Below, in pieces: positions 42,346 to 54,170 of a stretch of DNA of 64,000 bases. Origin of the DNA: Leguminivora glycinivorella (taxonomy: Eukaryota > Arthropoda > Insecta > Lepidoptera > Tortricidae); the NCBI RefSeq assembly GCF_023078275.1, contig NC_062973.1, positions 19,958,956 to 20,022,955 on the forward strand, in the 5' to 3' direction. Positions within the stretch are counted from its first letter, which is position 1, and every line of letters starts with the position of its first letter. Under the pieces are notes generated by a model. That model did not search any database. It was not told the DNA's origin and saw only the letters and a program-made list of their open reading frames with translations. Both the position numbers and the translations under genes were made by a program.

Positions 42346-45300
42346 AATGGTGTTGCTAAGCGATGAACTATGACAGTTGTGAGTATTGTCCGCTGGCCAA
42401 TGAAAAAGCCATCTCGAAAAGGTGATTGGAATTGAAATAATGCAACTTTAGTTCATCAAACATAATAGGTGCTAATATCAAAGGAAGAACCAAAAGTATT
42501 TGGATAAAAAAAAATAAGTAGCTGGACCAACAAAAATTTTAATTCCCGTCAACACGTTCTTTGAAATAAAACAAAAGGTTCAAACAATAAATTTCGCGCA
42601 CTTGTGTCTATTGGCAGTCGTTGACGTAGTTTTACGATATGGAATAATAACTTGTGGTTAGTAACGGTCAGATTGGTTCCACCACGTTCTGTTATCGTCC
42701 GCTGTGTAACGCCTGAGAGGACGCTCGGAGCGGAGCATGAAGCGGGGCGGGGCGAGGGGGCGTCCTCCCTATTGTATGAGCTTCAATTGTTTGACATGCA
42801 CGCCGTACGCTTCGCCCCGCTGTACGTAAAGAATAATTTGTGATTTCAGATGCAGAAATGTTATATAAATTTACTTATCTTGAGTTTCGATTAGTATTAG
42901 TATTACATTTGCAATCATATTAGCATATATAGTTTCGATTAGCGTATTCGTTTGTTACGGTAAATTTTAGCATAGCAATTTATTGCAATTACGTATAAAA
43001 TGACACGTTTTTATATTGCTTAAATGGAGTCCTGCCTTTAAGAATAAGCATGGCCGTTTTATACGTTTCTATAATACCTTCTTATTCTCTTATGAATCTA
43101 ATATTATTATTCATATTTCTTCTACCTAGCTAGTCAGCTCGAGCGATAGTATATAGATGCTCGTAATCATGAGCACGTGTAAACTCAGTCATTAAACGTG
43201 TAAATGGCACTTTGTCATTGTCAATTAGAGTACAGGGATTAATTAACCGTTTGTTCAGAGTGCTGTCTATACATTATAAATTATATAACACCTATATAAG
43301 ACCTTGCTCTATAACCTTTGCAGTTATAAAACTACTAGTTACAACTAATATTTACACTTTATGCTATCATGATATTTACATCTACATCATTTTAGATAAA
43401 ACTTTTGGAAAGGAGCTTTAAATGACCGTTATTTTGCACTTCGCAGTTCTGCAAAAAGAAGTAGACTTAAGATATGAATCTTTAGTTTCAAAAGACTCGA
43501 GTTCCTTAGTTCTTTAAGCGTTCACAATAAATTTTACAGTCACTTAACAATGTATACTATAGTATTGTATTCAGAAATTCGTATCTAAATAATGTAAATT
43601 TCATTACCGTCGGTTGATAAGCCGAAGTCGCATCCGGCGAAAACCGTTGGTTATGTGAACTCAAGGGCGCCAGTCAAGGACCTTAGATTCTTGACCTCGG
43701 CGCTTCTGATTCTGGTTATGGGACTTCAAGAAAACTGCAAATATTTTTAGGGATAGCCTGGAAGTATAGTAGTAAAATGTTAAAACTATACATTATGAAA
43801 TTCTCGGGATCTGTTAATCCTACAATTTCAGATTTCTTTCGCTTTATGTTGTTTCTTTATTTCCTTTATCAATAATCTCATCTCGCATCAAAAATTTCGT
43901 TTGAGTCATTTCATAAAATGTCTATTCTTGGGAAATTTACACAAAAATATTAATTACACATTAAATTAAACATAAACTTTTTTTTTCACACATACCTACA
44001 CAATTGCACATATCAGCCTTAACATCTAAAATTTCCCTTAAAAACTAAACTATCAAATCAAATCTCCCAAATCTGATCCCTGCGGAAGAGTACCCATAAT
44101 GCTGGCCACATTTCCCCGCTGGATGGCAATGCCATTTCATAAATAATTACATAATTATATGATATTGGGTATTTGAGTATATCTTTACCTTACATTCCAG
44201 TATCATTGAATTAGCTCTTGGCTCGGAATAATTCGTTCTCTATTTTTTCTTTTAACAAGTTCACTGTTTATTTTCTTGCTTGGGTCCATACAAGTGCAAA
44301 ATGACGATCACGTTGCAGCTCCAAACGCGTTTAGACATCAGAATACCTCATCACGTGTTACTGTACTGACATTACTAGGATATTACCCCATAGTTCTTAA
44401 CAAAAAATACGCGTCTGTCCACAAAAACGTACGCTCGTCACATGCGATAAAAACTAACTTAATGATACTTTAAAGGTATTTCCCGAGCATGAATTAAGTT
44501 ACGGAATTTTTTGAAGGTGACTACTGACCAAGTACCAGTCGATATTAAGGAACTATTGTAGAACTTTTTATAAAAAACATTACAAAAAATCAGTACTCGT
44601 ACCTACTACCCGTACCTACACTAGACGTAAAAATAATACGTTTGTATTATAAAAATAGCGTTTTATTCGTTCATACAATTTTATTTTAGGCGGCGGTCTT
44701 TTTTGCGAGCACGTGTCTTTAAAATAACCTCAAAACCACGCCGCTAATAAAATGAAACCTGTTTTAGAAGCAGAGTCAGTAGAACAATGCAATGCATTAT
44801 ATGTATTATGAACCTAATATTCTAAGAAGTAGCCAGCAGCCGACGAGTCAACGTCCTTAAAAATAAAACAAGCCTGCTGCAGGAACATAAAGGAAAAGGG
44901 CAGTTAAGCGAACTCGGAGCGATTAGTTGCCAACTTTACTTAGAAGACCGGTTCCAGCGCATTCATTAGCTGAGTTGGCAACTAAAAATTTTATGTCTTT
45001 TATTTATAATTTTAAGCGAGTCTTTAATTTAAAAAAGATATCATGTTTCTAGGACTGACCAAATGATAACAATGAAATAATCTGTGAAGCCAAAAATATC
45101 TTTCTTGTATGACAATGTGACAAACCATGACGAATTGATGATCCGTTCCGTCCCCCGTTATGTGTCAAAATTCTACTGGAACGTAAAGAAGAAGTGTTTG
45201 CGATGATGAAACAGGAATAGTTAATACATCAAAAGTATTACTTGATATATGTAGAGCCACATATCCGACTGGCAAGACTGTAGATAAAAGAAAAACACAG

Positions 45301-46864
45301 GAAAATGTACGTCAGAGTTAGAAATTGTTACATGCAGTATTAATGTTTACAGTTAAACAGTCCCCTTCAAAATATTTTGTTTATTATCTAGCTCCAGTTT
45401 ATGAAAATATAGTTGAAATGGCGCCAAATGCATATTTGCCAAATGAAATAACTGCCCAGACAGTACTGTGTATACCTACCGTCTGATGTGTCATTAGTAA
45501 GGTAGGTATAAAGTCTGGAACTAATTTTAAGTGTATCACGAGAATCGTAAATTGTGGCCTTTGTTTTCTTTATTTGTGTTTCATAGAAAGAGTCATTCTT
45601 TAGAATTATACAGACAGTTTGGACAGCATTAGCAACCGGTTTGAGACTAATAATATTACTGCTACATACATAATAAATAGTACAGTATGTATCACTTCAC
45701 ATTTACGAATTTGTGCAACTACTATTGCAAATTCGTGCAATCACTTGCAAAGTTCACATGAAATTACTAGCGTAATAGTTTATTAGGATCGTAATTTTTA
45801 ACATTTACCTAATATCAATTTTAGCAGCTTGTTAAATCAGTTTTGAAAAGTAGTCACTTTAGTCACTTCAACTGCGCAGGTTTAAATAGACCATCATTCA
45901 CGTCATAACAACACAGACAATCGTTACAGCGAATCGCTAATATTTTGATTGCATAATCATTACCATCGTTAAATCTAACAGTAACACTATTCTTGTAACA
46001 TTGACGTCACAGTAGGGGAAACCCTCAAAGAAAATAGGTCAATCTAGCCCACTTTCGCCAAACTTACGTCAAACGTCCATCTCCGATTTGGACCAGCAAA
46101 CGATGAAATGCATTCGGGAAATATATTTCATCCGATTCTCACCTTTATGTGTATCCATATGGGATCATATAATCCACTGGCGGTGTTTTCTTGAAGATCA
46201 TGTTTGTGCTAATGATATACACACAGCAATCCTTGGTTTAAAAACTGATTTGTAGGTCACCTCATTTTGCAGGGTTATTCTTATTACGGATTATTAGGTA
46301 TCGTATCACGGATGCGTCCCAGTTCACGTGTTCTTCGAAAATCTAAAGTGTTTTCGTCCGCGGAACCAAAACCATTGTTCTATTTGACTTCAATATGGAT
46401 GGAGGGTGTCACAAATGTCTAAGTTACTAATGTGAATTCAGTGGTTTTGAGGTCATGCTCTCGTCTAGTGATTAAGATAGAGGAGATAACAGTTTTACGT
46501 GAAATTCTAGTTTCGAAATGTAGAGCAAACAACAAAAACATTAAAACTAATGGGCCGAGCTTGCAGCCAACACTTCAAAAAAGTGGAACCAATATCAGAA
46601 CGGAAGAAATCGGGTTGCATAAAGACCTTATAACCTAGAAGAGAAAGTGAATGGTTGAATAAAGATCAAACAAACATCATATTTCAAAATGACGGTAAGT
46701 CGAAAATATATAGTGCTGATTAGTCTAAACTAGTTTGGTTGCAAGAAACGTGCGAATTTAAATATACAAGACTCGTTAACTACGAACTAGTATTTAGTAC
46801 CTACCATCTAACCCTAAATAAAGTACGAAAAGGTGTTGTCATATCCATTAACTATGAGAAAGGT
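42346..46864. other. 4.5-kb tract, mostly unrecognised
   Basis: A GC-rich patch (GGAGCATGAAGCGGGGCGGG) at about 42730-42830 looks like a MITE fragment. Short ORFs (43212-43421, 44276-44473, 46432-46638) lack support. An ATGACG|gtaagt at about 46690 is a conceivable first exon but too short to call. Confidence 0.35.
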
Positions 46865-47362
46865 ATAACAGAGGCGTATCGTGCACCTAAGAAATAATAG
46901 TATTAACTGAATTTGTTTTAATAAATTCTACACCAGATTTTGATATGCGACACGGTGTCTCTAATAAAGATCCTACATGGGTGGCATGGCACACCATTAC
47001 GGAGAAGAGGTGGCAAAAGATTTAAAGTCTCAAATGATGTAATCACCACACGTAATTCCTTGAACCTTTTGATAACAGAGGCGTATCGTACACCTAAGAA
47101 GAAATAGTATTAACTGAATTTGTTTTAAGTATTAACCTTAGGTTTAAGTATTAACCTTGTATGGATTTTGTGGTCCGAAATAAATGATTTTTTTTTTTTT
47201 TTTTTTTTTTTTTAATAAATTCTACACCAGATTTTGATATGCGACACGGTGTCTCTAATAAATATCCTAAATGGGTGGCACACGATTACGGAGAAGAGGT
47301 AGCAAAAGATTTAAAGTCTCAAATGATGTAATCACCACACGTAATTCCTTGAACCTTTTGAT
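46865..47362 (+). repeat. Tandem duplication of ~207 bp, second unit carrying an insertion
   Basis: Unit 1 (46865-47071) and unit 2 (47072-47362) share ATAACAGAGGCGTATCG through GAACCTTTTGAT with scattered substitutions and small deletions. Unit 2 is interrupted by the retroposon-like insert at about 47129-47213. Confidence 0.85.
47129..47213 (+). mobile_element. Short retroposon tail ending in T26
   Basis: The insert GTATTAACCTTAGG... CCGAAATAAATGA plus 26 T interrupts unit 2. In unit 1 the same site reads straight through (TTTGTTTTAATAAATTC). TTTTAA on both sides may be the target duplication, but the T run makes it ambiguous. Confidence 0.7.
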
Positions 47363-48271
47363 ATGTTTGTACTTAATGTAAATGAAGTGTCAGTTCAGTG
47401 ATAAAGCGTGACCCACAAAGAAGAAGTACGTCTTATCACTTGTCTAAAAATAGCTGGTACTTGAATAGAACTGCTATTAAAGGATGCTTACGTAACTTGG
47501 ATATTTTAGTTACTGTAGGTAGGCGTTTTTGATGGAAATACATATATTCATTGTTTTGGTATTCAATAGATAATGGATGAGATAGAGACAGAGACAGACG
47601 ACGGCATGTGCCGTCAATTTAACAGTCCTAATCAATAAATAAGTAAATATTTTGGAGATCTTACATAAATCGACCTATTAGCCCCAAATCTTGTAATGTA
47701 GGTGTTATGGGTAGGTTCTAGATGACGGTACACATACTCGTACTTATATCCATAAACTTATGGGTAAATCAATAGTTAGCATTGCTTCTTCAAAATCTAT
47801 TACATATCTTAATGAAAATGATACTTAAGTATGCTATGCTAGCATTGCTAGCATTCTCCATTTTACGTACCTGAAATAAAAAGAAGACATCATTATTAAT
47901 TAAACAGTTTATTAGTAATTATGAAAGTCATTTAGGGGAAAGGATTCAATTCACAAAAACCTGTCAGTTGTATTTTAATCGAACTTTCTGTAAAAAGAAA
48001 GTTATTTAAGTATTTACTTTACTAATTTTAGAGAATCCTTTTCTCTAAATTACGTCTTGGATTGGTTTAATATATAATTAATTACTAAACGGATATCACA
48101 TTATTAAAATTAATAATATCATCAGTTGCGATCCGTGAATAAATTTTAGATTGCATAAGAGGATATGAATAGAATGTCAAATATTTCATGACAGATACCA
48201 TCCAGCTATTGCCATTTATCAATGACTTTTTAGATTTTGGAAGCTTGCCATAATTATTATTAGAAATGAAC
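47363..48271. other. Intergenic, nothing recognised
   Basis: No supported feature. Confidence 0.4.
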
Positions 48272-48325
48272 AAGTAGGTAGGTCAGGTGCTACACATTTA
48301 TGTGTAGCACCTGACCTACCTACTT
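48272..48325. repeat. Perfect short hairpin
   Basis: Arms of 26 bp (AAGTAGGTAGGTCAGGTGCT plus ACACAT, and the exact reverse complement) separated by 2 bases. Confidence 0.9.
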
Positions 48326-49122
48326 ACGCGAACTACACGACGACGAGAACTACACCTTGACTGCGAGCTGACTGCACGGTTTCCATACAATTGCAGTCGT
48401 TTTGCACATCATCTGTACCGGCCTCTATAGGTGACCTACGGCTAACATTCCATACCTATAACACTTCAAGTTCTCGCGTTTTGTACACATTTTTTAAGAC
48501 ACATACGGCTAGTGCAACCTGGCCGAAACGTTGGGTGAAAGGTAATAATGTTTTTTTATCCCTATGTGTCTTAATAAATGTATTCCATACCTATTTCCAA
48601 AAATTCTTATGTCATTTATGATTTACAAATACAAAATGACATAATCAATGTAAGCTGTGCAATTAAAGAGTCATAATTCTGTATATGTAGTATAAGAATA
48701 TGTTATCTATGCTCATTAAGGTACATATAATTGAATTATCATAGTATATTATATCGTGCCCGTCGCCATAGCAACGGCTTGTTAGCGATATGGGTGTGCC
48801 GTGTGCATAAATAATGGCCCTATCACAAAGACGTCTCTCATTCAAGATCATATTCAAACGACCGTAATTGTGACTGGCGTTGTCTTGTGCTGATATCGTT
48901 CACCTCTTCTAGTTGGGTTTAATTTATGTCTGCTTCGTTTACAACTGTATCTGGTTCAATCAACCCAGCCATTTGAAAGATTGTACAATTTTTAGATTTT
49001 GCCCCTCTCTCAATATCTCAAGCAAATATTTCTTGACTTTTTTTAACGCTTATGCTCTTCTTCATCTTGTGGTGTATCTAATCTTTCAATGAATCCGATT
49101 CTTTCCAGTTAGTGAAACTTGA
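48326..49122. other. Intergenic, nothing firm
   Basis: AACCTGGCCGAAACGTTGGG near 48518 resembles AACCCGGTCGAAACGTCGGG near 12362, probably a shared worn repeat. No gene. Confidence 0.35.
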
Positions 49123-49229
49123 TACCCCAAAAGCTGCGGGGCACTTCTGGATGAGATTAGCCCAGGCCCGGAATAAGTGTCGTACACGAAGGGAGGCCTA
49201 TCCTCAGCAGTGGGCGATTAATGGCTGAA

Positions 49230-49261
<32 letters not shown>

Positions 49262-49262
49262 A
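49123..49262 (+). repeat. RTE-like LINE 3' end with (ATG)n tail
   Basis: GAGGCCTATCCTCAGCAGTG, GGGCGATTAATGGCTGAA and nine or more ATG units form the well-known 3' end of lepidopteran RTE-type LINEs. 5'-truncated. Confidence 0.75.
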
Positions 49263-52160
49263 CCTGAACGGAACGGCGCCAAGGTAAATTTAAGGCAACC
49301 AGACGTTTTCGTGTACCGCGTTCATCTTCCAAGTTATGACTAGGTACTTTGGATAGGTGGGCATCAGTCTTCCTGAGGAATTGAGGATATACCCACGCCA
49401 GTGCCATTTCCCCGTCTGGATCTTATATTTAGGTGTTTATGATAAAATTCGTCAAAGTCAGACAATGAACTGGTTTAGAGGTGAACTGATAAACCGTCTA
49501 CAGGGGGCATACAACACGGTAGGTATGTGTGATAAGTAAATTTCCTTCGTTTGTTGCTATTCCTCTTATCCCACAGACGTCATGAGAGGCTGATGAAATT
49601 TTCGGTATTGTCTGTTGTGCTGTTTGTTCAGATTGTTTTGAAGGCCTCGTGCTCGGTAGGTTAAATGAATATAATAAACGTGGAAGGTAGCAACAGAGAT
49701 TATTGGATTTTATGATGAGACTTGCTTAGTAACAGTTAAATATTACTATTTTGGAAGCCAACCTTTGTGATTTTTTTTTTCGTATAAACAAAAAGCGCCG
49801 TAAAGGTGTACCTATACAAAGAAATGATTATAAAGGACTGGCGTTTATGAATACCACAACACCAATGAAGGTATTTATTAAACTTACTATCGGCGGAAAA
49901 AAAATGTAGGTAGGTACGGAATGGTGTTTAAAATGGGCGTATCTTGTCGGAATCATATAAAACTGCTGGATGAGGAAATGATTACCGTTCATAAATATTA
50001 GAAATCTATATCGTCTAATATAATTATTGATATGATTGTTAGGTTTTAGTTTAACTTTCTATTCTGTTAATAAAATAATGTAATTGTTAAGTGATAACTT
50101 TACGTCCCTGTCATGTCAAAAAGTCATCAATACAATGTGTGTAATTATCATTAACTCGTCGGTCATTTGATGGTCGCAATATAAATATAGAGTAGGTATA
50201 TGTTAGCCATACGTAAAAAAAATACATATATTTATTTAAATAATATCGAATTATATAATTTAATAAGCATATAGGTATACTTATCAGGGTTAATAATAAT
50301 AATTTTAATTTACTAAAAACAACTTGAGCACAGAATTTTTTTTTATGGCAGGAGGCCGTGAAGTAAATAATCAATTATATCGATACAAATAAGTTACGAA
50401 TACATAACGTCTGGCAGTACCAAAGTAACTTCCGATCGATCGTCATCATCATCATAATCACATAATAAATTAATAATGCTAATTTAATTTAGTAATAATT
50501 GTACTTTAATTAATGGCTAATATCTAACATACAACATGACGTCATTACAAATAATTATCAGCAGTAGGTACAGACCGAAATACGTCCATAAATTATTTCC
50601 TCAAACTGCTTTTAACTGCCTAGCAACAACCACTATAATATATACCTATATTTAAGTTACAATATACATATTGTTCCAGATATCACAAATAACTAGAATA
50701 TCGAAATAAAACTATGGATACCTATCGCGTAGGTACCTATAACGAATAGATTATAATAAATACATCCATGTTTAAACGGCGAAACGTCATGATGTATTAT
50801 GTAAGTACCTATTCATAACACGCGATATAATCCGTTTCCATAGTTCTATTTTATGAGTAACCATGCATCGTGCTAACCGAAGACAATATTAGAATATCGA
50901 AACTAACAAAGATTAAGCACCTAATACCTTAGGATACAAACTATCCGGTGAATTTTATCACCCAGCTGCTCTCATGAATAGTATATGAGACGATTTGCAC
51001 CAATACAAAATCATACACAGAAAAACAGACCTTACTGTTCCTAATGTTCAAGCAGATATTGAAACTTGCTGCGGTACGAATAAGGGACTATAATCAAATA
51101 GAATTTAAGAACTTGTTTGCCGTGAACGGCTTGTTGCCAGCGAGGACAGAATGTCCTCATTTCTTGATACGTTTCGACATGAACCTTGAACTTGAACTTA
51201 ACCTTAACGTATTTGTTTGGCTTTTATGTAGTTATGTTGGTTATGTTGGTACATTATGTATTTTCGAAGGTGTTGGTCAGATACAAGCTAGGAATAATAA
51301 AGATGACCACAGCTATGATGAAACTGATTTTTAAGTAATTTTGTTGAAAGTTGCTTTCGAAATCTTTGCGACGTAGTCAGGATTCAGGAAGCATTAGGTT
51401 GTGTAGTAAATTTTCCGTTATAGAAGTGTAAAAGGAATAACCCTACGGCTTTTAAGAAATAATTTATTCAACTATTGGCCTATATATTTGTGATCGTCTA
51501 GATTGAAATGTATAACCCTCTACGTTGTGATAAAATATCGTTAGAATCACGAATACATTTCGTTACCGTATTAAAATAAAATTGTACGTATAAAATGAAA
51601 CAATGAAAACACAATAAAATTCTCGCAGACATAAATTATGAATAATAAAAAAAAAACTAACTACATAAATGAACATGCAACTCACCCGAAAACAGCATGG
51701 GGCTTAAAAAAACTAAGAATAAAATTAATGAATTGACTTAATTACCTGATTTTACAATTACATTATATAATTATATTACAATTAAACAACTAAGTACTTT
51801 TCTAACTTAAATAAATATCCATAGACTCCGTCGTACAGCAGACAAACAACAACCTAAAACAAAACCCGACCACAAAGGGACCTTGTGATATAAGACCATA
51901 GGTCTAGAAAGGGGAATCTAAGTTATTACTTTGTTTTGGAATGAAAAGGGGCTCCCTGCTCACCTACACCCCTTACCTCGCGTGACGTTGAGAATGGAAC
52001 AAGCCCGTCTACGCGTCCGACAATCCTTCGTGGCGCAATTCCTATCTAATCATAAAAAACATTCAAACCTTCGCACCTAGATATTCATTCTTCAACATTC
52101 TTCACTTTCCTGACATTCTCAAAAATATATTTACGCACAATGCATTTATAAACTACGCCA
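49263..52160. other. 2.9-kb tract without recognised gene
   Basis: AT-rich, with many TAGGTA/TACCTA runs. The 96-codon ORF at 51044-51334 includes a repeated GTTATGTTGGT and has no homology I know. No repeat boundary is clear up to the long repeat at 52161. Confidence 0.4.
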
Positions 52161-53878
52161 TGCTATCTACGCGCTGCGATATTTACGCTTTTCCCTAACT
52201 CGACATGCAGCCGCGTATTTGTGACAAAGTTAGTGAGTGTGTGAATTTGTCCAAAGGTGCTCTGAATATCATTTATACTCTACAACATCCACTGTACTGC
52301 AGCCCCTTAAATTGGAAAGAGAGCACTCTACCTTCACACACGACATCAGACGTCAGGGGTCGGCACATATCGAGTGGTTGAATCCCAGGACTACAGAGCG
52401 AAATGTTGCAGAAATACAAACAACTCAGGCCTTGGGTGTGTACCTAACGTGTGGTGTAAAGGCTTCGGACTTCTGAAGCACTGACACGTCAGATACTTCA
52501 GGCCAAAGCCAGATTCGGCGCCCGGTGCGGCAGGAGCTACTCTCGGCCACCGACCTTCTTCCGAGTGTACCTAAGTGTGTGTATGCAAATGGACTAAACG
52601 TGTGGTGTGTCAGCTGTGTGTGTAAGTGTAGTGTGGTGTGTATCGAGTGTGTGTGTCCATGTATTATGTTTGTGGGACAAAATACATGGGTGTGTGTGTG
52701 TATAGTTTTTTATTGTGGTTCACTATCTCGTCACAAATAATAGGATCAAAGAAGCAATTAAATGCGTGACACTACAATTTTGTCATTCTGTCGGAAAGAG
52801 CCAAAATTTGATTGAGTGTATGATGTATGGTATTCGGCTCCTCCTTCAAAACAACTTCACTGCAATGTCAACATTCAATTCATGCAAACTGATCAAAGTA
52901 AAAGTGATTTTAAGAGTGTTTTATCCACTTTCATAGCTAATTTAATAATTACGAGCTAAATCATGAGATACGAAAGTAGCCAGAAGGGCTCCCTATAATC
53001 TTCTTCTCGTTCACTCGTACTCTCGCTCGCTGGCTCGACTCGGGAACATTGCAGAAGAGATCTATTTTGTCCTACGTACGAATCGTCCACTGACGATTTC
53101 CCTAACCCTTCGCGAATCACGCTGGACTAAGCTAAAAAAAATATAAAACACCCGACGTGATGACCTAAGGGGATAAAATGATTAACTTTATATTACTTAA
53201 AACTAAATTATAAATAAGTTTAAACACTTCCTGATTTCACTGATTCTACTTGAACATAATTACACATTATTAGAAAACAAACACTTTAAACACTTAAAAT
53301 CTCTACACAGTCTATTGTCATTTTAAATCACACTATTGCTATAATTCACTTTCAAGGCTAATCTACCTATATAGATTTGACCTAAGAGATAAAGACACAA
53401 TTAACTGATTTCTGGCTAAATGTCACGACGCGTATCCAGCCAGTCGTTTCGGGCTCCAAATCTTGACTAACTCCTGTAGGTTTATATTTTAAAACCATAA
53501 CATTCACACGAATAGATCTTCAAAATAAAAAGACTTTTGTACATACGTTTTGCATTAACATACGTCATTTCATAATTTAAATTATTATAATTTTTAACAA
53601 GATGACGTATGTGTCACCTTATTTAAATTAACCTACGCCCTTTTTACACGCATCTGAAATAGAACTCTTGTGTTTAGCTATCGAGTATTCGATAGTGTCA
53701 AGTACCATAAGAGCGACTCGCCGAAAAAAGGTAATAAAAAGCAAAAATTATGACCGTGTGATTAGATTAGGTCGATTTCAAGAGCTTGCGACTTGTGAAT
53801 ATATTTTTAGGGATCCGCATTAAAATACTGGCCAGTTATAAGGAATTAATACCTAACCCTGTAACACTGATGTTACAG
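52161..53878. repeat. 1,718-bp direct repeat, copy 1
   Basis: Starts TGCTATCTACGCG and ends GATGTTACAG. Copy 2 is 56253-57970, at a constant offset of 4,092 bp, so there is no net indel. Contains GT-rich sequence (52570-52710) and small ORFs identical in both copies. TG...CA ends (to 53877) would fit an LTR, but no gag/pol lies between the copies. Confidence 0.9.
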
Positions 53879-54170
53879 AGCGCCCTCAGATAGACGATAC
53901 AATTTTAGAATCGAAGAGTTTAAAATTGTGAGGATATCTAAAATAGGAAATAGGAACATATTTAGGAAATTATGAATTAAATTTTGATTTTAAGCAAGAG
54001 TCATAAGAGCCCTTTAAACCGTACTTTTACGCCCTCAATATCCTTTGACCGATGTTTAAACGAAATACATTAATAACAATAAACAAACGTTACTACTTAC
54101 ATGAATCTAACATACGCCCTCACGATTTGAAGAATCCTGATAATATTTTGATTTGAATAATAACCCTCTA
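53879..54170. other. Unique spacer between repeat copy 1 and the CCCAAGTAAC element
   Basis: 292 bp of AT-rich DNA with three short ACGCCCTCA-type motifs (about 53881, 54030, 54114). No primer-binding site directly after the repeat. Confidence 0.4.

Noticed and set aside
46432..46700. ATGACG followed by a consensus gtaagt donor, and a 68-codon ORF before it
   Set aside because: Only two codons before the donor; no promoter motif and no following exon identified.
51044..51334. 96-codon ORF
   Set aside because: Long for chance but with no known motif, no splice context and a low-complexity GTTATGTTGGT repeat.
52237..52936. Three ORFs of 71-79 codons, identical in both 1.7-kb repeats
   Set aside because: They are conserved only because the repeats are nearly identical; composition is GT-rich and no domain is recognised.
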